Below are positions 1 through 5,943 of a stretch of 7,080 bases of DNA, piece after piece; position 1 is the stretch's first letter, and every line of letters starts with the position of its first letter. Source of the DNA: an uncultured Lachnospiraceae bacterium (GTDB lineage: Bacteria > Bacillota_A > Clostridia > Lachnospirales > Lachnospiraceae); contig CADBNA010000085.1 in assembly GCA_902795835.1 (NCBI GenBank), forward strand, positions 1 through 7,080, given 5' to 3'. Under the pieces are notes generated by a model. It was not told the origin of the DNA and did no database searches. It saw only the letters and a program-made list of their open reading frames with translations. The translations under genes and the position numbers were made by a program.

Positions 1-1032
1 CAGCCCCCCTATACGCTGATGGACTTTTTCCCGGATGATTTCCTGATCATCATTGACGAGTCGCATAAGACGCTTCCCCAGCTGGGGGCGATGTATGCGG
101 GCGACCGCTCGCGAAAGACGACCCTGGTAAACTATGGATTCCGCCTGCCGTCAGCACTGGATAACCGGCCGCTGAGCTTCGGGGAGTTCGAGGAGCGGAT
201 TGACCAGATTATGTTTGTGTCGGCCACTCCGGGAGAGTATGAGGAGCAGCATGAAATGCTCCGCGCGGAACAGATCATCCGTCCTACGGGGCTGCTGGAT
301 CCCCTCACGGAGGTGCGCCCCGTGGAGGGGCAGATTGATGACCTGATCGGTGAAATCCGGAAGGAGACGGCGGCGGGGCACAAGGTGCTGGTGACGACCC
401 TGACAAAGCGGATGGCGGAAGACCTGACCGGCTATATGAAGGATGCCGGCATCCGGGTGAATTACCTGCATTCTGACATCGATGCCCTGGAGCGCACGAA
501 GATCATCCGGGATATGCGCCTGGACAAGTTTGATGTGCTGGTAGGCATCAACCTTCTCAGAGAGGGACTGGATATTCCCGAAATCTCCCTTGTCGCCATT
601 CTCGATGCAGATAAAGAAGGTTTTCTGCGGTCTGCGACTTCCCTGATCCAGACCATCGGAAGAGCTGCGAGAAATGCGGACGGGCATGTCATCATGTATG
701 CGGACAGCATTACGGATTCCATGCGGATCGCCATGGATGAGACATTCCGCCGCAGAGAGATTCAGCAGCGGTATAACGAAGAGCACGGCATTACACCGCA
801 GACGATCCGGAAGGCTGTCCGCGACCTGATCAGCATTTCCAGGGATACGGCGCAGCAGGATGCGGCTTTCGAGAAGGATCCGGAGTCCATGAGCCGGAAG
901 GAACTGGAAAAGCTGATTCGCCGGACGGAAAAAGAGATGAGAGCCGCGGCTGCGGAGCTCAACTTCGAGATGGCCGCCCAGCTGCGTGACCGCATGCTGG
1001 AGCTGCGGGAGCACCTGAAGGAAGCCCGCTGA
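1..1032 (+). CDS. uvrB: UvrABC system protein B, C-terminal part (5' end outside window)
   Basis: UvrB is the DNA-damage-verifying helicase-like subunit of the cytoplasmic UvrABC excision nuclease: it is loaded by UvrA and then recruits UvrC. The frame is open from base 1, so 343 residues of a protein usually about 660-680 long are present. Seen in the fragment: motif II DESH (residues 19-22), VSATPG (73-78), motif V around [10 protein letters not shown] (182-191), motif [11 protein letters not shown] (217-225), and a C-terminal UVR domain (about 299-335, with [10 protein letters not shown]) that in this family contacts UvrC. The protein ends naturally just after the UVR helix. The residue after DESH is Lys, where I recall Val in the E. 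coli and Bacillus proteins; this is a minor variation. The internal ATG at 19 is not the start, because the preceding codons (PPYTL) are family sequence. The Walker A half lies upstream. Identification is very secure. Confidence 0.97.
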   Translation, partial: QPPYTLMDFFPDDFLIIIDESHKTLPQLGAMYAGDRSRKTTLVNYGFRLPSALDNRPLSFGEFEERIDQIMFVSATPGEYEEQHEMLRAEQIIRPTGLLDPLTEVRPVEGQIDDLIGEIRKETAAGHKVLVTTLTKRMAEDLTGYMKDAGIRVNYLHSDIDALERTKIIRDMRLDKFDVLVGINLLREGLDIPEISLVAILDADKEGFLRSATSLIQTIGRAARNADGHVIMYADSITDSMRIAMDETFRRREIQQRYNEEHGITPQTIRKAVRDLISISRDTAQQDAAFEKDPESMSRKELEKLIRRTEKEMRAAAAELNFEMAAQLRDRMLELREHLKEAR

Positions 1033-1062
1033 AAAATGAGAACGGATGCTGTTCCGGAAAAC

Positions 1063-1119
1063 GAAGGACAGAGTAAAGGACAGAGCGAAAGATAGAGCGA
1101 AGAACAGAGCGGAGGATAG
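1063..1119. repeat. Degenerate 12-bp tandem repeat downstream of uvrB
   Basis: Successive units read GAAGGACAGAGT, AAAGGACAGAGC, GAAAGATAGAGC and GAAGAACAGAGC, then a partial GGAGGATAG, giving about 4.75 copies. The array begins 30 nt past the uvrB stop and ends 24 nt before the glgA -35 box. It is strongly purine-rich on the + strand and is in the uvrB reading frame, although behind the stop codon. It looks like a product of replication slippage; no function is evident. Confidence 0.85.
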
Positions 1120-1142
1120 TCCCCGGCCATGGGCGGTTTTCG

Positions 1143-1171
1143 TTTACAAACAGCAGATGCTGCTTTATAAT
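1143..1171 (+). promoter_or_regulatory. Sigma-A-type promoter of glgA
   Basis: A -35 box TTTACA (1143-1148, five of six consensus bases) is separated by exactly 17 nt from a perfect -10 box TATAAT (1166-1171). Transcription would start near 1178, leaving a leader of about 33 nt before the glgA ATG. The spacer contains the dyad CAGCAGATGCTG (1151-1162), which could be an operator. This promoter suggests glgA can be transcribed independently of uvrB. Confidence 0.8.
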
Positions 1172-1200
1172 CAATAAATAAGGTTATGCATAGAAGGTGT

Positions 1201-1206
1201 GGGAGG
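1201..1206 (+). promoter_or_regulatory. Ribosome binding site that fixes the glgA start
   Basis: GGGAGG lies 4 nt before ATG 1211. An in-frame GTG at 1199 would place this Shine-Dalgarno inside the coding region, and only a poor site too close to that GTG lies upstream. Starting at 1211 also gives the MKKILFAASE opening typical of GlgA. Confidence 0.85.
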
Positions 1207-1210
1207 TTTT

Positions 1211-2653
1211 ATGAAAAAAATATTATTTGCTGCTTCCGAGTGCGTTCCTTTTGTTAAGACCGGAGGACTGGCGGATGTCGCCGGTTCCCTGCCGAAATGC
1301 TGTCAGAAGGAGTACTTCGACTGCCGGGTCGTGCTGCCCAAATATTCTTCCATCGATTCAAAATATGTCAGCCAGATGGAATTTGTGACGAACTTTTATA
1401 TGGATCTGAACTGGCGGCAGCAGTATGTCGGCATTTTCCGTCTGGAATATGAGGGCGTAACGTTTTATTTCATAGACAACGAGGAGCATTTTTCCGGAGA
1501 CCAGATCTATGCAGGCATGCCGTGGGATCTGGAGAAATTTGCGTTTTTCTCCAAGGCGGTTCTGTCTGTCCTGCCTGCCATCGATTTCCGGCCGGATATC
1601 ATTCACTGCCATGACTGGCAGACAGGTCTGATACCCGTCTATCTGCATGAAAGATTCCAGGACAATCCGTTCTTCCAGGGAATCAAGAGTGTGTTTACGA
1701 TCCACAATCTGAAATTCCAGGGCGTCTGGGACAAGGAGACCATTAAGAGCATCACCGGCCTCTCCGAATACTACTTCACGCCTGACAAACTGGAATACAA
1801 CAAGGACGGCAATTATCTGAAGGGCGGACTGGTATATGCAGATGCCATCACGACCGTTTCCTCCACCTATGCGGAAGAAATCAAGATGCCGTTCTACGGA
1901 GAGGGTCTGGACGGACTGCTGCGGGCCCGCGCGAATGACCTGCGGGGCATCGTAAACGGCATTGACTATGATGAATACAATCCCGCCACGGATGCGCTTA
2001 TTGCCCAGCGGTACACGGCGAAGAATTTCCGCAAGGAGAAGGTGAAGAACAAGACCGCCCTGCAGAAGCAGCTGGGACTGGATGTGGATCCCAAGGCCAT
2101 GATGATCGGCCTGGTATCACGCCTGACGGACCAGAAGGGTCTGGACCTGATCGCCTATATGATGGAGGAACTGTGCCAGGACAGCATTCAGCTGGTGGTT
2201 CTGGGAACGGGAGATCCCAAATACGAGAACATGTTCCGGCATTTTGCCTGGAAATATGACAAGAAGGTCTCGGCGAATATTTATTATTCCAATGAACTGT
2301 CGCACAGAATCTATGCCTCCTGTGACGCATTCCTGATGCCTTCCCTGTTTGAGCCCTGCGGACTGAGCCAGCTGATGAGCCTGCGGTACGGAACGGTGCC
2401 GATCGTCCGCGAGACCGGCGGCCTGAAGGATACCGTCGAACCCTACAATGAGTATGAGAGCACGGGTACCGGCTTCTCCTTTACAAACTACAATGCACAT
2501 GAAATGCTGGGGACAATCCGCTATGCGGAACGCATCTACTATGACCGCAAGCGCGAGTGGAATAAGATTATCGACCGCGCAATGGCCATGGACTTCAGCT
2601 GGCAGAAGTCTGCACTGCAGTATCAGGAGCTCTACGACTGGCTGATCGGATAA
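1211..2653 (+). CDS. glgA: Glycogen synthase (ADP-glucose type, GT5 family)
   Basis: This enzyme transfers glucose from ADP-glucose to the non-reducing end of an alpha-1,4-glucan during cytoplasmic glycogen synthesis. The 480-residue length matches bacterial GlgA (about 475-480). The N-terminal Rossmann half carries the KTGGLADV nucleotide-sugar motif (16-23), HCHDWQTG (132-139) and TIHNLKFQG (163-171). The C-terminal GT-B half has SRLTDQKGLDL (303-313, with Arg304 and Lys309), GTGDP (332-336) and the EPCGLSQ motif with the catalytic-site Glu at 381. STGTGFSF (417-424) is also recognisable. All key residues are present and no frameshift is seen. It has its own promoter and a strong downstream terminator, so it is probably monocistronic. 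No glgB, glgC, glgD or glgP lies in this window, so its partners must be elsewhere. Confidence 0.96.
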   Translation: MKKILFAASECVPFVKTGGLADVAGSLPKCCQKEYFDCRVVLPKYSSIDSKYVSQMEFVTNFYMDLNWRQQYVGIFRLEYEGVTFYFIDNEEHFSGDQIYAGMPWDLEKFAFFSKAVLSVLPAIDFRPDIIHCHDWQTGLIPVYLHERFQDNPFFQGIKSVFTIHNLKFQGVWDKETIKSITGLSEYYFTPDKLEYNKDGNYLKGGLVYADAITTVSSTYAEEIKMPFYGEGLDGLLRARANDLRGIVNGIDYDEYNPATDALIAQRYTAKNFRKEKVKNKTALQKQLGLDVDPKAMMIGLVSRLTDQKGLDLIAYMMEELCQDSIQLVVLGTGDPKYENMFRHFAWKYDKKVSANIYYSNELSHRIYASCDAFLMPSLFEPCGLSQLMSLRYGTVPIVRETGGLKDTVEPYNEYESTGTGFSFTNYNAHEMLGTIRYAERIYYDRKREWNKIIDRAMAMDFSWQKSALQYQELYDWLIG

Positions 2654-2677
2654 GAACGGACACTCACGGAACGGACA
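2654..2677. repeat. Short direct repeat just after glgA
   Basis: GAACGGACA occurs at 2654-2662 and again at 2669-2677, a 15-nt period, starting directly behind the glgA stop codon. The GGACA core resembles the units behind uvrB. It may be chance. Confidence 0.5.
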
Positions 2678-2732
2678 GGCGGGAATCCGGCTGGACAGTA
2701 TTGCGGATGAACAGATGATGACCTGTATGGTG

Positions 2733-2764
2733 AAGCCTCCGGAAGTGAAAAACGGAGGCTTTTT
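2733..2764 (+). terminator. Rho-independent terminator of glgA
   Basis: AAGCCTCCG (2733-2741) pairs perfectly with CGGAGGCTT (2753-2761) across an 11-nt loop, with the run TTTTT at 2760-2764. It ends the glgA transcript 80 nt after the stop codon and insulates the opp operon. Confidence 0.9.
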
Positions 2765-2788
2765 CATTATTCTGTAAAGATTTTGCAG

Positions 2789-2817
2789 TTGTTCCTATAA
2801 GAAAATAGGGGTATAAT
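2789..2817 (+). promoter_or_regulatory. Probable promoter of the opp operon
   Basis: A perfect -10 box TATAAT (2812-2817) lies in an AT-rich stretch 55 nt upstream of the oppB start codon. The best-spaced -35 is TTGTTC (2789-2794, 17-nt spacer), which keeps only the TTG of the consensus. A weak -35 is compatible with activator dependence, but that is inference. The start site would be near 2824. Confidence 0.65.
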
Positions 2818-2826
2818 ATGACATTA

Positions 2827-2849
2827 TGTCCGCAGACTGCAGGCGGACA
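2827..2849. promoter_or_regulatory. Perfect inverted repeat in the opp leader
   Basis: TGTCCGC (2827-2833) and GCGGACA (2843-2849) are exact reverse complements separated by 9 nt. The element sits immediately after the predicted start of transcription and 8 nt ahead of the oppB ribosome binding site (AGAGG, 2858-2862). It could be an operator for a dimeric repressor or a 5' mRNA hairpin. There is no T-run behind it, so it is not a terminator. Confidence 0.6.
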
Positions 2850-2869
2850 AGTGGAAAAGAGGCATTCAT

Positions 2870-3796
2870 ATGAATCCAAAGACATTGAAGTTTATTATCA
2901 AGCGGCTGATTCTGGGCATTTTTACGATCTGGGTTGTGATCACACTCACATTTTTCATCTCTCATGCCGTTCCCGGCGGTCCCTTCGTCGGTGAGAAGGC
3001 AGTCACACCGGCCGTGCAGCATGCCATGGAGGCAAAGTACGGACTCGACAAACCGGTATTCCAGCAGTATCTGACCTATCTGAATGATGTGGTTCATTTC
3101 CGCTTCGGGCCTTCCCTGAAGCAGCGCGGACGCATGGTCATCGATATCATGGGAGACGGACTGCGGACCTCGGCAAAGCTGGGCGTTATTGCAGCCTGCC
3201 TGGCGCTTGCTGTCGGCATCGTTCTCGGTTCCCTGGCCGCGCTTCGGAGAAACACGTTTATTGACAGGGTTATCATGGTCATTACCACGGCGTTCGTATC
3301 CATGCCGTCCTTTATCATGGGGTCGCTCCTGCTGATTCTGTTTGCCATCAGGCTGAAGCTGCTGCCGGCAAACGGCTCCACGCCGGCCGGGCTGATCCTC
3401 CCGGTTATTACGCTGAGTCTGTCCCCGATGTCCTATATCACCCGGCTGACAAGGTCATCCATGCTGGATGTGCTGGGACAGGATTATATCCGGACAGCAA
3501 AGGCCAAAGGCGTTTCCGGCCCCAGGATCATTTTCGGCCACGCGCTGAAAAACGCCCTGATTCCCGTCATTACCTATTTCGGCCCGATGATGGCGTATAT
3601 CGTTACCGGATCCCTGGTTGTCGAACAGATCTTTGCAGTGCCGGGGATCGGCAGATCTTTTGTGCAGAGCATCATCAACCGCGACTATATGCTGCTTATG
3701 GGCACTACCATTGTGCTGGCCACTCTGATCGTTATCATGAACCTGATCAGTGATATCCTGTACAAAGTCGTTGACCCGCGCATCAATCTCGAATAG
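2870..3796 (+). CDS. oppB: Oligopeptide ABC transporter permease OppB
   Basis: This is one of the two membrane-spanning subunits of an Opp/Dpp-type peptide importer. The 308-residue length is typical of OppB/DppB. Residues 10-31 form the first membrane helix; an extracytoplasmic stretch follows with YGLDKPVFQQY (57-67) and RFGPSL (78-83), both hallmarks of this permease type. More hydrophobic segments lie near 103-124, 135-160, 174-189, 229-253 and 275-297. The cytoplasmic EAA coupling loop that docks on an ATPase is at about 206-232, with the conserved Gly at 214 and the ending ALKNALIP. VVDPRINL at the C-terminus is standard for the family. Start: AGAGG 7 nt before ATG 2870. It is the first gene of the operon. 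Substrate (oligopeptide, dipeptide or another small ligand) cannot be decided from sequence alone; OppB is the best label. Confidence 0.9.
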   Translation: MNPKTLKFIIKRLILGIFTIWVVITLTFFISHAVPGGPFVGEKAVTPAVQHAMEAKYGLDKPVFQQYLTYLNDVVHFRFGPSLKQRGRMVIDIMGDGLRTSAKLGVIAACLALAVGIVLGSLAALRRNTFIDRVIMVITTAFVSMPSFIMGSLLLILFAIRLKLLPANGSTPAGLILPVITLSLSPMSYITRLTRSSMLDVLGQDYIRTAKAKGVSGPRIIFGHALKNALIPVITYFGPMMAYIVTGSLVVEQIFAVPGIGRSFVQSIINRDYMLLMGTTIVLATLIVIMNLISDILYKVVDPRINLE

Positions 3797-3825
3797 GCGA
3801 AAAACAGGAAAAGGGGAAGAATACT

Positions 3826-4893
3826 ATGGACAGCAGCAATCTGATGAGGCTGAGCGCGCAGGTCAATGTCGACGACCTGATGCCGGCCAGCGCAGAAGAA
3901 AAAGAGTATATGGTCAGGATGAGGGAGTCGACGACCTTTTTCCGTGACGGCGTGAACCGCCTGAAAAAGAACAAGGTCGCCATGGTAAGCTTTTTTATCA
4001 TTGTCATCATTACACTGGCCGCGATTTTTGTGCCCATGTTCTGGCCGTATAAATACGAGTCAATGCTGGGCATGCGTCCCGGCAAGCCGGTAGACGCTTC
4101 TTTTAACAACCTCAGGCCGTTTGAATATTCCCGGAGTGAGCTGGCCAGGATCGAAGACGGGGAAAAGGTATTCCCGCATCTGTTCGGGACGGACTCTGCC
4201 GGAAGAGACTATTTTATCCGTGTTGTCTACGGCACGAGGATTTCTCTGGCAGTCGGCTTTTTTGCCAGTATTATCGTCCTTGTGATCGGCCTGCTGGTCG
4301 GGTCGATATCCGGATATGCGGGAGGTATTGTTGATATGATCCTGATGCGGATCGTAGACATTATCTATTCCCTTCCGGACATGCTAATGGTCATCCTGCT
4401 GGCCGTCGTCATGAAGGCTTCTCTCGGGCAGGCGCTGGAAGGCACGATTCTGGAAAAGATCGGGTCCAATATCATCTCGCTGTTTATCGTGTTTGCCCTG
4501 CTGTACTGGGTCAGCATGGCCCGGCTGGTGCGCGGCCAGATTCTGTCGCTGCGCGAGCAGGAATACGTACTTTCCGCAAGGGCGACCGGCGCAAAGGGAA
4601 GCTGGGTAATCCGCAAACACCTGATTCCCAACTGCGTGTCCGTCATCGTGATATCGACAGCGCTCCAGATCCCGAGTGCCATATTCACGGAAAGCTATCT
4701 GTCCTTCCTGGGACTGGGCGTCAATGCACCGATGCCTTCTCTGGGATCCCTGGCATCCGATGCCCTGAACGGCATCAGTTCCTATCCTTACAGACTTGTA
4801 ATTCCGGCAATTGTAATCTCGCTGATCGTACTGTCGCTGAATCTGTTCGGCGACGGCCTGCGGGATGCTTTTGATCCGAAACTGAATGCGTAA
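3826..4893 (+). CDS. oppC: Oligopeptide ABC transporter permease OppC
   Basis: This is the second permease, partner of OppB. A cytoplasmic N-terminus of about 50 residues precedes membrane helix 1 (52-72), as in the OppC_N family. Next come an extracytoplasmic region (73-117) and the diagnostic HLFGTDSAGRD (118-128), then hydrophobic segments near 140-163, 175-197, 216-232, 269-290 and 324-342. The EAA coupling loop lies at about 246-269 (conserved Gly255, ending HLIPN). ESYLSFLGLG (289-298) and GDGLRDAFDP (342-351) are further signatures. At 355 residues it is longer than E. coli OppC (about 300). The extra length lies mainly between helix 1 and GTDSAGRD, plus roughly 15 residues around 198-213. 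Start: AGGGG (3812-3816) 9 nt ahead of the ATG. It lies 29 nt after oppB and 15 nt before oppD, so it is cotranscribed. Confidence 0.92.
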   Translation: MDSSNLMRLSAQVNVDDLMPASAEEKEYMVRMRESTTFFRDGVNRLKKNKVAMVSFFIIVIITLAAIFVPMFWPYKYESMLGMRPGKPVDASFNNLRPFEYSRSELARIEDGEKVFPHLFGTDSAGRDYFIRVVYGTRISLAVGFFASIIVLVIGLLVGSISGYAGGIVDMILMRIVDIIYSLPDMLMVILLAVVMKASLGQALEGTILEKIGSNIISLFIVFALLYWVSMARLVRGQILSLREQEYVLSARATGAKGSWVIRKHLIPNCVSVIVISTALQIPSAIFTESYLSFLGLGVNAPMPSLGSLASDALNGISSYPYRLVIPAIVISLIVLSLNLFGDGLRDAFDPKLNA

Positions 4894-4908
4894 GGGGGAG
4901 GGAGAAGA

Positions 4909-5943
4909 ATGACAGCATCCAATGATACAAAAGAAGTCAGTACATATAATCAGGATCCTGCTGCGGCACCTCTTCTGGCAGTGACAGACCTGCACACTTC
5001 CTTCTTCACGGACGCCGGAGAAGTGCGTGCCGTCAACGGCGTTTCCTTCCGGCTGGAACGGGGAAAGGTCCTGGGCATTGTAGGAGAGTCCGGATCCGGC
5101 AAATCCGTAACGGCCTATTCCATCATGCAGATTCTGACCGGCACCGGCCGCATTGTCTCCGGATCCATCAAAATGGACGGACAGGAACTGGTGGGCGCCG
5201 GAGAAAAGGTGATGAAGAACATCCGCGGCAACCGCATCTCCATTATCTTTCAGGATCCCATGACCAGTCTGAATCCGACTTACACGATCGGGAAGCAGCT
5301 GATGGAGGCCATACTGCTGCACACTGACCGCAATAAACAGCAGGCGTATGAGCGCGCGGTGGAGATGCTGCGTCTGGTCAATGTCAATGAGCCTGAGAGG
5401 CGGATGAAGCAGTATCCCTATGAGTTCTCCGGCGGCATGAGACAGAGGGTCATGATTGCCATGGCGCTGGCCTGCGAGCCGGATATCCTGATCGCCGATG
5501 AGCCGACTACAGCCCTGGATGTGACGATCCAGGCGGGCATCCTGGAACTGATGAAGGACATCCAGGAAAAAATCGGCATGGCCATCATCATGATCACGCA
5601 TGATCTGGGAGTCGTGGCACAGCTGTGTGATGAGATTATCGTCATGTATGCCGGCTCTGTATGCGAGCAGGGCACGGCGGATGAGATTTTCTACAATCCC
5701 AGACATGAGTATACCAAGGGCCTGCTTCGTTCTATCCCCACCTCGGCAAATTCGGGACAGAAGCTGCAGCCGATCACCGGCACGCCGATTGACCTGCTGA
5801 ATATGCCGAAAGGCTGCCCGTTTGCGCCGCGCTGTGACGAGGCCATGAAGATCTGCATCCGGGAGCGCTGCGAGAGCATGGACATCAATGCGGATCACAA
5901 AGCGGCCTGCTGGATGAATGTGAAGGAGGTGCTGCAGTCATGA
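4909..5943 (+). CDS. oppD: Oligopeptide ABC transporter ATP-binding protein OppD
   Basis: This is one of the two cytoplasmic ATPases energising the importer. At 344 residues it has normal family length. In order: Walker A GESGSGKS (59-66), Q-loop Gln115 in FQDPMTSLNP, ABC signature FSGGMRQR (173-180), Walker B ILIADE (193-198; Asp197, Glu198), D-loop TALD (201-204) and switch His231. All catalytic residues are intact. The C-terminal oligopeptide/dipeptide extension (about 250-344) contains GCPFAPRC with Cys303 and Cys309, then Cys316, Cys321 and Cys334. In characterised Dpp/Opp ATPases, cysteines in this region bind a [4Fe-4S] cluster, which is plausible here. Start: GGAGG (4897-4901), 7 nt from ATG 4909. 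About 20 residues precede the ABC domain. The 3' end overlaps oppF by 4 nt. Confidence 0.94.
   Translation: MTASNDTKEVSTYNQDPAAAPLLAVTDLHTSFFTDAGEVRAVNGVSFRLERGKVLGIVGESGSGKSVTAYSIMQILTGTGRIVSGSIKMDGQELVGAGEKVMKNIRGNRISIIFQDPMTSLNPTYTIGKQLMEAILLHTDRNKQQAYERAVEMLRLVNVNEPERRMKQYPYEFSGGMRQRVMIAMALACEPDILIADEPTTALDVTIQAGILELMKDIQEKIGMAIIMITHDLGVVAQLCDEIIVMYAGSVCEQGTADEIFYNPRHEYTKGLLRSIPTSANSGQKLQPITGTPIDLLNMPKGCPFAPRCDEAMKICIRERCESMDINADHKAACWMNVKEVLQS
5923..5931 (+). promoter_or_regulatory. Full-consensus ribosome binding site of oppF inside oppD
   Basis: AAGGAGGTG is an uninterrupted match to the 16S rRNA 3' end, embedded in the last oppD codons and 8 nt from the oppF ATG at 5940. Together with the ATGA stop/start overlap it supports coupled, roughly stoichiometric translation of the two ATPases. 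Confidence 0.85.

Noticed and set aside
151..1014. Open frame of 287 codons on the - strand opposite uvrB
   Set aside because: It is antisense to a well-conserved gene, and its composition and lack of motifs mark it as a shadow.
1033..1095. Read-through extension of UvrB past TGA into the repeat array
   Set aside because: The UVR domain is complete before the stop, and nothing nearby suggests recoding.
1121..1145. Possible uvrB terminator (CCCC, loop, GGGCGG, then TTTT)
   Set aside because: The stem would be only about 4 bp with a bulge. Termination here is possible but not supportable, so uvrB transcripts may read into glgA.
1199..1210. GTG at 1199 as an upstream glgA start
   Set aside because: It would place the strong GGGAGG inside the coding region and add four residues not typical of GlgA; ATG 1211 is better supported.
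2654..2869. Riboswitch or T-box in the glgA-oppB gap
   Set aside because: Apart from the glgA terminator, promoter and 7-bp dyad, the leader from the predicted start to oppB is only about 46 nt, too short for known riboswitch or T-box structures.
4384..5898. Open frame of 504 codons on the - strand, opposite oppC and oppD
   Set aside because: It lies wholly opposite genes with complete family motifs, starts at a GTG without a Shine-Dalgarno, and its translation is His/Arg/Gln-rich without recognisable domains, as expected for a shadow frame in GC-rich coding DNA.
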